Positions 49,714 through 58,849 are shown, numbered from the stretch's first letter. The stretch: DNA of 64,000 bases from Streptomyces seoulensis (GCF_004328625.1 NZ_CP032229.1:3596001-3660000), one strand, 5' to 3'. Notes: a model not told the origin generated them from the sequence alone. Program-made: numbers and translations.

Positions 49714-51233
49714 CCGCCCTGGCCGCACCGGCGGTGAACGGCCTGATCCAGTCCGTCGACTGGCTCGCCATCGCCCCGCCCGTCATCGTCGCCGTCACGG
49801 CCCTCGCCGTACTCGTCACCGACCTGTTCCTGCCCGAGGCCCGCAAGCCGCTCCTCGGCCGGCTCTGCGTCGCCGGCCTGGCCGCCGCCGCGCTCATGCT
49901 GCTGCCGCTGCTGGACGGCGACCGAGCCACCTTCTGCCTGACCGGCTCCACGCGCGCGTGCAGCTACACCGCCGACCACTTCACGGTCGTCATCCAGTTC
50001 CTCGTCCTCGGCGGCGCGCTGCTCGCGGCCCTGCTGTCCGTGACCGGCGTCCAGGACGACCGGCGGCGCGTCCCGGCCGGGGAGTTCTGGTTCCTGCTGC
50101 TCTCCTCGGCGGCCGGCGCCGCCCTGCTCCCCGCCTCCCGCGACCTCGCCACCCTGATCGTCGCCCTTGAGGTCGCCTCCCTGCCCGCCTTCGCCCTGGT
50201 CGGCATCCGGCACGGCGAGGCCCGCTCGGCCGAGGCCGCCCTGAAGTTCTTCCTCTCCTCGGTCACCGCCACCGCCGTCAGCCTGATGGGCGTCAGCTTC
50301 GTCTACGCCGCCACCGGCACCCTGCACCTCACCGAGATCGCTCGCCGCCTGCCCGGCGTCGACGGCCAGCTCCACACGCTCGTCCAGACCGGCGTCGTCC
50401 TCACCCTGGTCGGCTTCGCCTTCAAGACCGCCGCCGTGCCCTTCCACTTCTGGGTGCCCGAGACCTACGTGGGCGCGCCGCTCCCGGTCGCCGCCTACCT
50501 CTCGGTCGTCGGCAAGGCGGTCGGCTTCTCCGGCCTCATCCTCGTCACCGTGATCGCCTTCCCGTCGTACGCCGACGTCTGGGGCCCCGCCCTCGCCGTG
50601 CTGGCCGCGCTCACGATGACCGCGGGCAACGCCGGCGCCCTGCGGCAGCGGGCCACGCGCGCGTACAGCGCCGTACGCCTGCTCGCCTGGTCCTCCATCG
50701 GCCAGGCCGGCTACCTCCTGGTGCCGATCGCCGCCGCCGGATACACGCGGGACGGCCAGAAGGCGATCGGCTCCACCGTCGCCTACGCCCTGATGTACGC
50801 CGCCGTGAACCTCGGCGCCTTCGCGGTCGCCGCCCTGGTGGGCCGTACGAAGCCGCTCAACCGGATCGCCGACTACCGGGGCCTGTACGCCACCAACCCC
50901 GTCACCGCCGTCCTCCTGGCCTTCTTCCTGCTGTGCCTGGCCGGGCTCCCGCCGGGCGTGATCGGCCTGTTCGCCAAGGTCACGGTGTTCTCGGCAGCCG
51001 TGGACGCCGGACTCGGCTGGCTCGCGGTGGTCATGGCCGTCAACGTGGTGATCGCGCTCTACTACTACCTCCGGTGGACGTCCCTGCTGTTCCGCGCCCC
51101 CGAGGGCGAGCCCGTACGCCACCGCGTCCCCGCCCCCCTCACCGTCGCGCTCGCCCTCACCGGGGCCGTCGGCGTGGTCCTCTCCGGCGCTCCCCAGCTG
51201 GTGCTGCGCTTCGCCGCGACGACCCTCTTCTGA
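49710..51233 (+). CDS. nuoN2: NADH-quinone oxidoreductase subunit N, second copy
   Basis: 507 residues. [17 protein letters not shown] gives the TM5 Glu; [19 protein letters not shown] gives the TM7 Lys; [14 protein letters not shown] follows. It is the last gene of the cluster; the ATG is preceded by CAGGAGGCACCCG. No clear terminator follows before htpX, 146 nt away, so read-through into htpX-yccF is possible. Confidence 0.95.
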   Translation: MTALAAPAVNGLIQSVDWLAIAPPVIVAVTALAVLVTDLFLPEARKPLLGRLCVAGLAAAALMLLPLLDGDRATFCLTGSTRACSYTADHFTVVIQFLVLGGALLAALLSVTGVQDDRRRVPAGEFWFLLLSSAAGAALLPASRDLATLIVALEVASLPAFALVGIRHGEARSAEAALKFFLSSVTATAVSLMGVSFVYAATGTLHLTEIARRLPGVDGQLHTLVQTGVVLTLVGFAFKTAAVPFHFWVPETYVGAPLPVAAYLSVVGKAVGFSGLILVTVIAFPSYADVWGPALAVLAALTMTAGNAGALRQRATRAYSAVRLLAWSSIGQAGYLLVPIAAAGYTRDGQKAIGSTVAYALMYAAVNLGAFAVAALVGRTKPLNRIADYRGLYATNPVTAVLLAFFLLCLAGLPPGVIGLFAKVTVFSAAVDAGLGWLAVVMAVNVVIALYYYLRWTSLLFRAPEGEPVRHRVPAPLTVALALTGAVGVVLSGAPQLVLRFAATTLF

Positions 51234-51320
51234 CGGGCGCGACGAACCTCGCTCACTCGTACGGGTGGCCGCGCCACCGCGCCCACCTGGGAACTCGCGG
51301 CCTCCGCCTGGCGTTGACCA

Positions 51321-51376
51321 GATCGGGAGGGTCCACTGGACCGAAGGATTCCCCGCGCCGCACGATCGGGAGGGTC
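51321..51376 (+). repeat. Direct repeat GATCGGGAGGGTC upstream of htpX
   Basis: The 13-mer occurs at 51321-51333 and 51364-51376, 43 nt apart. The second copy contains the htpX ribosome binding site. A TTGACC at 51314-51319 lies just before the first copy and may be a -35 box. The duplication could be a regulator site or a small duplication of the translation start region. Confidence 0.45.
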
Positions 51377-51379
51377 AGG

Positions 51380-52243
51380 GTGCACCGCCGGCACAACGGG
51401 CTCAGGACCGCAGTACTCCTCGGGGCACTGTCGGCGATCATCATCGTCATCGGCAGCTTCTTCGGCCGCACGGGACTGATCGTCGCGGTCCTGGTCGCGC
51501 TGGGCACGAACGCGTACGCGTACTGGAACAGCGACAAGCTGGCCCTGCGCGCGATGCGGGCGCGCCCGGTGAGCGAGTTCGAGGCGCCCGAGCTGTACCG
51601 GATCGTGCGCGAGCTCTCCACCCAGGCCCGCCAGCCCATGCCCCGGCTGTACATCTCGCCCACGGAGGCGCCCAACGCCTTCGCCACCGGCCGCAACCCG
51701 CGCCACGCGGCCGTCTGCTGCACCGAGGGCATCCTGCGCCTGCTCGACCCGCGCGAGCTGCGCGGCGTCCTCGGCCACGAGCTGAGCCACGTCTACAACC
51801 GGGACATCCTCATCTCGTCCGTGGCCGGCGCCCTCGCCTCGGTGATCATGTTCCTGGTCAACTTCGCGTGGCTGATCCCGGTCGGCCGCTCGGACGACGA
51901 CGAGGGTCCGGGCCTGATCGGCATGCTGCTGACCATGCTGCTGGGCCCGCTCGCGGCCACCCTGATCCAGATGGCCGTCAGCCGCTCCCGGGAGTACGAG
52001 GCGGACGCGTCCGGCGCCCAGCTCACCGGCGACCCGCTGGCCCTCGCCTCGGCGCTGCGCAAGCTGGAGAGCGGCACCCAGCAGCTCCCGCTGCCCCCGG
52101 AGCCGCGCATCGAGACCGCGAGCCACATGATGATCGCCAACCCGTTCCGGCCGGGCCAGGGACTGTCGCGGATGTTCTCCACGCACCCGCCCATGGCCGA
52201 GCGGATCGCCCGACTGGAAGAGATGGCAGGTCGAAACCGGTGA
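51380..52243 (+). CDS. htpX: HtpX-type M48 membrane metalloprotease
   Basis: 287 residues. Two N-terminal helices are followed by the M48 core: zinc site HELSH in [13 protein letters not shown], the third ligand Glu in [13 protein letters not shown], and two further helices between. HtpX degrades misfolded membrane proteins. I chose the GTG at 51380 with GGGAGGGTC before it. Its stop overlaps the yccF-like gene. Confidence 0.94.
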   Translation: MHRRHNGLRTAVLLGALSAIIIVIGSFFGRTGLIVAVLVALGTNAYAYWNSDKLALRAMRARPVSEFEAPELYRIVRELSTQARQPMPRLYISPTEAPNAFATGRNPRHAAVCCTEGILRLLDPRELRGVLGHELSHVYNRDILISSVAGALASVIMFLVNFAWLIPVGRSDDDEGPGLIGMLLTMLLGPLAATLIQMAVSRSREYEADASGAQLTGDPLALASALRKLESGTQQLPLPPEPRIETASHMMIANPFRPGQGLSRMFSTHPPMAERIARLEEMAGRNR

Positions 52244-52638
52244 AGACCCTTCTGAACATCATCTGGCTCGTCCTGAGCGGCTTCTGGCTGTTCCTCGGCT
52301 ACCTGCTCGCCGGCGTGCTGCTGTGCGTCACGATCATCGGCATCCCCTTCGGGATCGCCGCCTTCCGTATCGCCGTCTACGCCCTGTGGCCCTTCGGGTA
52401 CACCACCGTCGAGCGGCGGGACGCGGGTGCGCCGTCCTGCGTCGGCAACGTGCTCTGGCTGGTGCTGGCGGGGTGGTGGCTGGCCCTGGCCCACATCACC
52501 ACGGGCATCGCGCTGTGCCTGACGATCATCGGCATCCCGTTCGGCATCGCCAACTTCAAGCTGATCCCGGTGTCGCTGCTCCCACTGGGCCGCGAGATCG
52601 TCCGTACCGACGAGCCGTTCGGAACGCGCGTCGCCTGA
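52240..52638 (+). CDS. YccF-domain membrane protein
   Basis: 132 residues with two similar halves. Each half has a helix pair containing [10 protein letters not shown] ([15 protein letters not shown] and [15 protein letters not shown]), the YccF signature, preceded by a Trp-rich helix ([28 protein letters not shown]). Function unknown. It overlaps htpX by 4 nt and is probably co-expressed with it. Confidence 0.9.
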   Translation: MKTLLNIIWLVLSGFWLFLGYLLAGVLLCVTIIGIPFGIAAFRIAVYALWPFGYTTVERRDAGAPSCVGNVLWLVLAGWWLALAHITTGIALCLTIIGIPFGIANFKLIPVSLLPLGREIVRTDEPFGTRVA

Positions 52639-52657
52639 GGCAACCGCCTGAGGCAAC
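52632..52657 (+). repeat. Tandem 13-bp repeat across the yccF stop
   Basis: CGCCTGAGGCAAC is repeated perfectly head to tail (52632-52644, 52645-52657). The TGA of the gene is in the first copy. Confidence 0.7.
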
Positions 52658-52756
52658 CGGAACCCATCCACGCGGCGTCCTGGCAGGGGACGGGGCACAC
52701 CGGCTTCTTACGGAACCAGGGTGTGCGGAAGCGGCGTCGAAGGGCAGGTTCCTGGC

Positions 52757-53023
52757 ATGAGCATTCTCGGTTGGATCATCCTGGGCCTGCTGGCCGGAGC
52801 CATCGCCAAGCTGCTGCTGCCGGGCCGCGACCCAGGCGGCTTCCTCGGCACGACCCTGATCGGCATCGCGGGCGCGTTCCTCGGCGGCTGGATCTCGTCA
52901 CGCTGGCTGGACCACCCGGTCTCCAAGCACTTCTACGACGGCGCGACGTGGGCGGCCGCGATCGGCGGCTCGCTGGTGCTGCTGATCCTGTACCGGGTGA
53001 TCTTCGGCAACTCGCGCGACTGA
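52757..53023 (+). CDS. GlsB/YeaQ/YmgE-family small membrane protein
   Basis: 88 residues, three helices, GWIILGLLAGAIAKLLLPG at the start and GIAGAFLGGWIS in the middle, which is the transglycosylase-associated/YeaQ signature. These proteins are stress-induced in many bacteria; the mechanism is unknown. I chose the ATG at 52757; GGGCAGG lies upstream. Ends 8 nt from the convergent small gene. Confidence 0.92.
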   Translation: MSILGWIILGLLAGAIAKLLLPGRDPGGFLGTTLIGIAGAFLGGWISSRWLDHPVSKHFYDGATWAAAIGGSLVLLILYRVIFGNSRD

Positions 53024-53030
53024 TCCGGTG

Positions 53031-53291
53031 CTAGTCCTCGGAGCGGCGCTCACTGCGGTGGGTGCCCCGGGCCAGCTCCTGGAGGATCTCGTGCTCGGAC
53101 CGCCGCGTCGTACGGGCCAGCGTGTGCAGCAGCGCCGCGCACAGGGCCGCCGTACCGTCCAGCAGCGTGTCCGCCGCCCCGGGGTCCTCCTGCCGCCGCT
53201 CCTCCAGATACTCCGTCAGGAGCTCGTCCCCGGAGACATAGGCAGTCATGAACTCGATACCGGTGCGCACACGGTCGTAGTCACTGCTCAT
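53031..53291 (-). CDS. Small hypothetical protein
   Basis: 86 residues, not recognised. It is helical and charged (ELLTEYLEERRQED, ALLHTLARTTRRSEHEILQELARG) with no membrane segment. Neither the ATG at 53291 nor an in-frame one at 53309 has a ribosome binding site, so it may be leaderless; codon use is typical. Confidence 0.65.
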   Translation of the reverse strand: MSSDYDRVRTGIEFMTAYVSGDELLTEYLEERRQEDPGAADTLLDGTAALCAALLHTLARTTRRSEHEILQELARGTHRSERRSED

Positions 53292-53361
53292 GCCGGAACG
53301 ATCGCACATACGGCGCCCCGCCGCCGGGGAAGCCGGGGCGGGGCGGGGTGCGCGGCCGGTC

Positions 53362-53850
53362 CTACCGGTAGTTCACGAACTGGAGCGCGAAGTCGAAGTC
53401 CTTGCCCTTGAGCAGGGCGATGATGGCCTGGAGGTCGTCGCGGCTCTTGGAGCTGACGCGCAGCTCCTCGCCCTGGACCTGCGCCTTGACGCCCTTGGGG
53501 CCCTCGTCGCGGATGATCTTCGCCACCTTCTTGGCGTTGTCCTGGGAGATGCCCTCCTCGATGGACGCGAAGATCTTGTACTCCTTGCCGGACAGCTGGG
53601 GCTCGCCCGCGTCCAGCGCCTTCAGCGAGATGCCACGCTTGATCAGCTTGGACTCGAAGACGTCGAGCACGGCCTTCACCCGGTCCTCGGAGTTGGCCTC
53701 CATGAGGATCTTCTCGCCGGACCACGCGATCGAGGCACCCACGCCCTTGAAGTCGTAGCGCTGCGAGATCTCCTTGGCGGTCTGGTTGAGGGCGTTGTCG
53801 ACCTCCTGCCGCTCGACCTTCGAGACGATGTCGAAACTGGAGTCGGCCAT
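53362..53850 (-). CDS. yajQ: YajQ-family cyclic-di-nucleotide/nucleic-acid binding protein
   Basis: 162 residues, exactly the family length. The start [22 protein letters not shown] and the later [24 protein letters not shown] and [11 protein letters not shown] are diagnostic. It has two ferredoxin-like domains; a Xanthomonas member binds cyclic di-GMP, others bind GTP or RNA. The ATG at 53850 follows AAGGAGCCACAGGAC. Confidence 0.95.
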   Translation of the reverse strand: MADSSFDIVSKVERQEVDNALNQTAKEISQRYDFKGVGASIAWSGEKILMEANSEDRVKAVLDVFESKLIKRGISLKALDAGEPQLSGKEYKIFASIEEGISQDNAKKVAKIIRDEGPKGVKAQVQGEELRVSSKSRDDLQAIIALLKGKDFDFALQFVNYR

Positions 53851-54073
53851 GTCCTGTGGCTCCTTGCGTCGGGGGCGGAACGGGGGCGGGCCGTGCGCCG
53901 GGGCACCGGCCGCCGAGCCCGGCATTCAGCCGGACCGCATCCGCCCCAGCCTAGCCACCCCCGGCCCCCGGAGACGGCGATCAACCGGGTGGCGGAGCAC
54001 CCCCGCGCATCAGGTATTGTTTACGTCGTTGCCAGGGAGCACCGCCAAGGCGGACCCCCTTACAACAACCCCC

Positions 54074-54155
54074 GGCGGTGTGCCCGAGCGGCCAAAGGGA
54101 GCAGACTGTAAATCTGCCGGCTCAGCCTTCCCAGGTTCGAATCCTGGCGCCGCCA
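54074..54155 (+). tRNA. tRNA-Tyr (anticodon GTA)
   Basis: 82 nt class-II tRNA. The acceptor stem GGCGGTG pairs with CGCCGCC; the anticodon GTA is at 54108-54110 in a 7-nt loop; a long variable arm and the T-loop TTCGAAT follow. Discriminator base A. CCA is not encoded. Confidence 0.96.
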
Positions 54156-54163
54156 CACGGGAA

Positions 54164-54210
54164 ACTCAGGGCCCGTGACCTGCTATCACAGCAGGTCACG
54201 GGCCCTGAGT
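54164..54210 (+). terminator. Strong hairpin after tRNA-Tyr
   Basis: Perfect 21-bp inverted repeat (54164-54184 with 54190-54210), 5-nt loop. Confidence 0.9.
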
Positions 54211-54282
54211 CGTTGATCGCCGGTCACGGGCCTGTCAGGTGTGCCGGTCCAGGCGCGCGGAGATCTCGCGGGTGTCGGGTGT

Positions 54283-54288
54283 TAGTTT
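54283..54288 (+). promoter_or_regulatory. Putative -10 box of the methyltransferase gene
   Basis: TAGTTT about 7 nt before the GTG at 54296, without a ribosome binding site in between, points to a leaderless transcript. A clear -35 was not identified. Confidence 0.4.
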
Positions 54289-54295
54289 CCCTCCC

Positions 54296-54925
54296 GTGTT
54301 GAGGCACCAGGAGGAGACCAGGGCGGCCTATGACGGGGTTGTCGACCTGTATGCGTCCATGTTCTCCAGTCAGTTGGAGACGCGGCCGTTCGCGCGGAAC
54401 ATGATCGGGACCTTCGCCGAGCTTGTGCGTGGCACGGGGAACCTGCGGGTGGCCGATGTCGGGTGCGGACCCGGTCATCTGACGGCCATGCTGAACGACC
54501 TGGGGCTGGACGCCTTCGGGCTCGACCTGTCCCCGGCCATGATCGCCCATGCCCGGCGGGCCCATCCGGTGCTGCGGTTCGAGGAAGCGCGGATGGAAGC
54601 CCTGCCGGTCGAGGACCGCGCGCTCGGCGGCGTGCTGGCCCACTACTCGATGATCCACACCCCACCCGGGGAATTGCCCGCGTTGCTCGCCGAACAGGTG
54701 CGTGTTCTGGCATCAGGGGGCCTGCTCCTGGTGTCCTTCTTCGGGACCGAGGGAGCAGAGCCCGTCCGCTTCGACCACAAGGTGGCGCCCGCCTACAGCT
54801 GGCCGGCGGACCGGTTCGCCGAGCTGCTGGCCGGGGCCGGCCTCGTCACGTTCGCCCGGCTGCTCCACGACCCGGCGTCCGAGCGGGGTTTCCTCGACAC
54901 CCATTTGCTGGCCCGCCGCCCGTAG
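54296..54925 (+). CDS. Class I SAM-dependent methyltransferase
   Basis: 209 residues from the GTG at 54296. Motif I is VADVGCGPGHLTAML near residue 53, the acidic post-I residue is in GLDLSPAMIAHAR, and the Methyltransf_11-type core ends with EQVRVLASGGLLLVSFFG. The substrate is unknown; small-molecule methyltransferases of this type are common in Streptomyces. The frame extends to 54239 without conserved residues. It stands alone after the tRNA terminator. Confidence 0.88.
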   Translation: MLRHQEETRAAYDGVVDLYASMFSSQLETRPFARNMIGTFAELVRGTGNLRVADVGCGPGHLTAMLNDLGLDAFGLDLSPAMIAHARRAHPVLRFEEARMEALPVEDRALGGVLAHYSMIHTPPGELPALLAEQVRVLASGGLLLVSFFGTEGAEPVRFDHKVAPAYSWPADRFAELLAGAGLVTFARLLHDPASERGFLDTHLLARRP

Positions 54926-55073
54926 GGCGTGTGACCTGGGTCGGGGTGGTGAGGCGCCGCGCTCAGGCACGGCTGCATGCGGCCCTCGTCATCCAGTTCG
55001 CCGCCCAGGCGGGCAACACTCGGATACGTCGAGCGCCGATCGCCCTTGTGTCTCCAGGCAGCACCGCGACGAA

Positions 55074-55109
55074 AACCGGCGCGGGCCCCCCAGAAGGGTC
55101 CGCGCCGGT
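55074..55109. terminator. GC-rich hairpin between methyltransferase and lamin-tail gene
   Basis: Perfect 10-bp stem (55075-55084 with 55100-55109), extendable with one mismatch toward the loop, in the gap between convergent genes. The 220-bp gap holds no other gene that I can support. Confidence 0.65.
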
Positions 55110-55145
55110 CGTAGGAAGTCCGGGGGCGCCCGTCAGGGCGTCCGG

Positions 55146-55676
55146 TCAGCGGCGGGGGTCGTGGTTGCGGCCGTCGTGCCCGCGGCCCTCGTGGTCGCGG
55201 TTGTCGTTCCAGCGGGAGCCGCGCTCGCCCCACGAGACGCTGTCGACGACGCGGCGGAAGTCGTTGCGGAGGGTGGCGGTGTCGCGGCGGTTGTCCCAGA
55301 CGTAGTTGCGGCGGTCCTGGAAGAGGTCGCGGGCGCTGTCGCGGCCGACGCCGGTGTGGACGCGGACGGTCTGGTGGCCGCCGAGGCTGAAGTGGCGGAA
55401 GGTGTACGTGACCCCGCGCCGGTCCTCCGTCAGCCTCCAGCCGTCGAGGTTCACACGGTGGCGGGAGTTGTTGGTGACCTCCACCCACTCGTTGTTGAGG
55501 GAGCGGTTGGAGCCGTTGTCCCAGCCGGGGGAGTCGTACTGCACGCGGCTGATCTCGACGTTCTCACGGTGGGAACGGTCCGCGGCGGTGGCCGGCAGGG
55601 CCGCCGCTCCGACCAGCGCCCCGGCAGCGAGAGCGGCGGCGGCCAGGCGACGGGCGGTCACGGAAGACGAAGTCAC
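55146..55676 (-). CDS. Secreted lamin-tail-domain-like protein
   Basis: 176 residues. A signal peptide (ARRLAAAALAAGALVGAAALPATA) is followed by an Ig-like lamin-tail domain: NEWVEVTNNSRHRVNLDGWRLTEDRRGVTYTF and GHQTVRVHTGVG. The C-terminal ~45 residues are rich in Arg, Asp, Asn and His. In bacteria this domain occurs in secreted nucleases and surface proteins; no catalytic domain is present here. I chose the GTG at 55676 with CAGGAGAACCT before it. Confidence 0.85.
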   Translation of the reverse strand: MTSSSVTARRLAAAALAAGALVGAAALPATAADRSHRENVEISRVQYDSPGWDNGSNRSLNNEWVEVTNNSRHRVNLDGWRLTEDRRGVTYTFRHFSLGGHQTVRVHTGVGRDSARDLFQDRRNYVWDNRRDTATLRNDFRRVVDSVSWGERGSRWNDNRDHEGRGHDGRNHDPRR

Positions 55677-56023
55677 AGGTTCTCCTGCATGGTGCGGGCA
55701 CCCGCCCACGGGCGGACCGGGGCGGAAGACGTGCGGTGTGCGGATGGCGACCTGCTGGCCGCGCAGCACTCACTCTGGCCGGATGCGGAGGAGATGTGGT
55801 GGAAACGTGAACCGTGTTACCGATCGACCATGTTCCCGTGACTCTCGGCTGTAACGTCCATTCATAGGAAAAATGCACCAAGTTGACGGCCCGAAAGGGG
55901 CAGAACCCTTGTGATCGCTGGGGCGAACCCTCATTTCGCCAGGTCACGCCACCCCGGCCACCCCGAGGGCGTCACCCGAAAGTGAGTAACAGCCCTGTCA
56001 GACCCGCAGGGCACACTGGCCCC

Positions 56024-56254
56024 ATGGCCTCCATGTCCTCAACGTCGTCGCGCCGCAGAACCTGTCCCGTGTGCCACCGCGAGATCGCCGTCGTCGCCGG
56101 CCGCTTCGCCCGCCACGACCCGCCGGGCGTGCGGGAGAGCAAGGAGATGGTCTCCTGCGCGGGCTCCCGGCAGCACGCCCAGATCGGCGCGGCCCAGCCC
56201 ACGCTGGACGGCTACGTCGTCCCCGAATTCCCGGGCCAGCTCCCGCTGTTCTGA
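56024..56254 (+). CDS. Small zinc-ribbon-like protein
   Basis: 76 residues, not recognised by name. TCPVCHREIAVVAGRFARHD contains a CPVC pair, with a nearby His and a later Cys (VSCAGS), so it likely binds zinc. The C-terminus ends PEFPGQLPLF. A second ATG at 56033 is an alternative start. There is no ribosome binding site; it may be leaderless. Confidence 0.72.
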   Translation: MASMSSTSSRRRTCPVCHREIAVVAGRFARHDPPGVRESKEMVSCAGSRQHAQIGAAQPTLDGYVVPEFPGQLPLF

Positions 56255-56282
56255 CCGGGACCGGAGCCCCGCTGAGCCCTCC

Positions 56283-56939
56283 TCAGTTCCCCGCGACCGC
56301 CTTCACCGCGACCGCCACCGGCACCGAACCCTCGATCAGCTCCAGCGTCAGCCCCGCCGTCGACGAGGACTCCACCAGGTCCGCCAGCACCGCCGCCACG
56401 TCGTCCCGCGCGACCGATCCCCGCCCGGTGTGCGCCGCCAGCCTGACCAGCCCCGTGCCCGGCTCGTCCGTCAGCGAACCGGGGCGCAGGATCGTCCAGT
56501 CGAGCGCGTCCTGCGCGGTGACGTACGCGTCCGCCTCGCCCTTGGCCCGCTGGTACACGTCGAAGACCTCGGTACCGGTGTGGTGCGGGTCCGCGCCCAT
56601 CGAGGACACCACCACGAACCGGCGCACCCCGGCCCGTACCGCCGCGTCGGCGAACAGCACCGCCGCGCCCTTGTCCACCGTCTCCTTGCGGGAGGTCCCG
56701 CTGCCCGGACCGGCGCCGGCCGCGAACACGGCGGCGTCGGCGCCCCTGAGCGCCTCCGCGACCTCCTCCACCGACGCGGACTCCAGGTCCAGCAGGACCG
56801 GGTCGGCACCGGCCGCCCGCAGCTCCGCCGCCTGTTCCGGCTTGCGGATGATGCCCGCGACCTCGTCCCCGCGCGCCGAGAGCAGCCGCTCCAGCCGCAG
56901 CGCGATCTGACCATGACCTCCAGCTATGACAATGCGCAT
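56283..56939 (-). CDS. NAD(P)H-binding (NmrA/SDR-like) protein
   Basis: 218 residues. The dinucleotide motif is VIAGGHGQIALRL at the N-terminus, with VVVSSMGAD as the active-site Ser strand and YQRAKGEAD where the SDR Tyr-x3-Lys lies. It is an atypical short-chain reductase of the NAD(P)H-binding family; substrate unknown. The ATG at 56939 is the first plausible start. The stop lies 28 nt from the zinc-ribbon gene stop. Confidence 0.88.
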   Translation of the reverse strand: MRIVIAGGHGQIALRLERLLSARGDEVAGIIRKPEQAAELRAAGADPVLLDLESASVEEVAEALRGADAAVFAAGAGPGSGTSRKETVDKGAAVLFADAAVRAGVRRFVVVSSMGADPHHTGTEVFDVYQRAKGEADAYVTAQDALDWTILRPGSLTDEPGTGLVRLAAHTGRGSVARDDVAAVLADLVESSSTAGLTLELIEGSVPVAVAVKAVAGN

Positions 56940-57097
56940 GGCTACGACCGTACGCCCGCCGCGACCCATCCGCTCCACGAGCCCGCGCCGCCCGGCGAAC
57001 GTCCCCCCACAGGACCACGGCGCACGACGGCAACCGGGGGCGCACACGGCCCCCACCCGTGCCACGAGTGGGCCAACTCCCCGTAGAAAAAACGCTG

Positions 57098-58336
57098 TTA
57101 CGACAACTTCTTGCGTCCCTGCCGGGGCAGCCCCGGCTCCGCCTCGGCCACCGAGTTGCAGTACTCCCGCACCGCGCTGGTCCGGGCCACCACCCGCCCC
57201 CGGTGCACGACGATCCTGCTGTACGCCAGCGACAGCGCCCCCGCCAACTCCTCGCCGCGCACCGCCAGCAGCTCGGCCGGGAACCCCGCCTCCACGCGCA
57301 CCTCCGGCAGCCCCAGCACCGCCCGCGCCGAGGCGCTCACCGAGTCGTAGGCGTCGGCCGGGCGCATCCCGTGCACGGAGGCGAGGAGATACGCCGCCTC
57401 CAGGGGGTCGCCCCGGCCCACCGGGTTGGCGAGGTCCCGCAGGGCGCCGCTGCCCGCCGCGACGCGCACCCCGGCCGCGCGCAGCAGCCGTACCGGCGCG
57501 GTGCCCCGGCGGTCGGTGCCGGCGCAGCCGCCCTGGGGGAGGCAGACCACCGCGATCCCGGCGGCCGCCAGCCGGTCGGCGACGCGGTGCGCGGTCTCGG
57601 CCGGCAGCCGGGTCAGGGCCGCGCACGGGCCGAGGGTCACACCGGGACGCAGGCCCCCCGCCATCGCCGCGAGCCGGGACAGCCGGGCCGAGTCCGCCGC
57701 GTCGGTGTGCAGGTCGACCGGGCAGCCCTGCTCGGCGGCCACCTCCAGCACCGTCTCCACATAGCCGATGGGGTCGGGGTCCAGGTCGGGGCAGCCGCCC
57801 ACCACGTCGGCGCCCATCTTCACCGCGTCCCGCAGCATCGCCAGACCGTCCGCACCGGCCACCCCGGTCAGCAGCCGGGGCATCGCCACCGTGGTCAGCT
57901 CCGCGAGCCCGCGCAGGGCACGGCGGGCCTGGAGCACCGCCTCCAGCGCGCCGAGTCCCCGCACATCACCGATCCGCACCTGGGCCCGTACCGCCGTCGC
58001 ACCGTGACCGAGCTGGAGCAGGGTCGCCTCGGTCGCTCTGCGTTCAATTTCCTCGGGGCCGGCCGAGGGCGGGCCGGGGGGTTCGGCGGTGAGGCAGGTG
58101 TCGCCGTGGGCGTGCGGCTCGGCGGGGGCCGGGAGCAGCAGGTAGCCGCGCAGGTCCACGCGCGGGGCGCCGGCGCGGGCCGGGCCGCGGGCCAGGGTGC
58201 CCGCCGTGCCGACCGCCTCGATACGGCCGCCGCCCAGCCGTACGTCCACCGTCCGCCCGTCGGTCAGCCGCGCCCCGCACAGCACGAGGGCGCCCTGGTC
58301 GGGGGCGGGAGGGGGCTGTTGCCGGCTGTCGGGCAT
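57098..58336 (-). CDS. Amidohydrolase (cytosine-deaminase-like), active site altered
   Basis: 412 residues. It follows the cytosine deaminase layout: an N-terminal beta sandwich, the metal pair HAH in EPHAHGDTCLT, VDLHTDAAD for the next His, and GRGDPLEAAYLLAS near the end. In cytosine deaminases an Asp is expected in the GSDN-type motif before that; here it reads GSGALRD, so the catalytic/metal Asp is Gly. The segment usually holding another metal His reads CLPQGGCAG. The protein may be a non-hydrolytic relative. I chose the ATG at 58336. The preceding 231 nt up to the tRNA-Thr gene carry no other gene. Confidence 0.8.
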   Translation of the reverse strand: MPDSRQQPPPAPDQGALVLCGARLTDGRTVDVRLGGGRIEAVGTAGTLARGPARAGAPRVDLRGYLLLPAPAEPHAHGDTCLTAEPPGPPSAGPEEIERRATEATLLQLGHGATAVRAQVRIGDVRGLGALEAVLQARRALRGLAELTTVAMPRLLTGVAGADGLAMLRDAVKMGADVVGGCPDLDPDPIGYVETVLEVAAEQGCPVDLHTDAADSARLSRLAAMAGGLRPGVTLGPCAALTRLPAETAHRVADRLAAAGIAVVCLPQGGCAGTDRRGTAPVRLLRAAGVRVAAGSGALRDLANPVGRGDPLEAAYLLASVHGMRPADAYDSVSASARAVLGLPEVRVEAGFPAELLAVRGEELAGALSLAYSRIVVHRGRVVARTSAVREYCNSVAEAEPGLPRQGRKKLS

Positions 58337-58567
58337 CGGGCGCTCGGACTCCAGGAGGCGGGGGGACGGCGCAAGATCACGCAGAGTGTCCGAGCGTAGG
58401 GTCGGCGGCCGCGCGGACCGCGGAGGAGGGCAATAGTCGTACCGGCGTGGCACAAGGGCTTTCGGGGGTGCCGGAGCGGCCTCAGGGGCAGGCGGGACGG
58501 CCCGCGATGGGCCCCCGGATACGGATTTGGGCGATCGGCGGCGGACCGTGTAATGTCTTCCTCGCTC

Positions 58568-58640
58568 GCCCCAATAGCTCAGTCGGCAGAGCGTCTCCAT
58601 GGTAAGGAGAAGGTCAACGGTTCGATTCCGTTTTGGGGCT
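58568..58640 (+). tRNA. tRNA-Thr (anticodon GGT)
   Basis: 73 nt. Acceptor GCCCCAA pairs with TTGGGGC; the anticodon GGT is at 58601-58603; T-loop TTCGATT. Discriminator T. CCA not encoded. Confidence 0.96.
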
Positions 58641-58686
58641 CTGGTGTGAGAGGTACCCGTCGTAAGGCGGGTTCCGATCTCATCAA

Positions 58687-58759
58687 AGCGGTGTAGCTCA
58701 GTCGGTAGAGCAAGCGGCTCATAATCGCTGTGTCACCGGTTCAAGTCCGGTCACCGCTA
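58687..58759 (+). tRNA. tRNA-Met (anticodon CAT)
   Basis: 73 nt. Acceptor AGCGGTG pairs with CACCGCT; the anticodon CAT is at 58720-58722; T-loop TTCAAGT. The A1-T72 pair and absence of the three G-C pairs of initiators indicate an elongator or a modified Ile-type CAU tRNA; elongator Met is the better guess. 46 nt after tRNA-Thr, likely co-transcribed. Confidence 0.93.
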
Positions 58760-58764
58760 CTGAC

Positions 58765-58804
58765 AGTAGCCGATTGCGGGGTCGGTCCTTCGATCGGCTA
58801 CTCT
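58765..58804 (+). promoter_or_regulatory. tRNA terminator hairpin and rpmG promoter, overlapping
   Basis: A 10-bp inverted repeat (58765-58774 with 58793-58802) follows tRNA-Met. Within it lie TTGCGG (58774-58779) and TACTCT (58799-58804), 19 nt apart, a plausible promoter for rpmG. Confidence 0.5.
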
Positions 58805-58849
58805 TACATGCGTTGAACTAGCCCATCCGTTCGTCCTAGGAGCACTCAC

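Noticed and set aside
54926..55145. Small gene between methyltransferase and lamin-tail gene
   Set aside because: Open frames there have no start with a ribosome binding site and no recognisable composition; the hairpin explains the sequence best.
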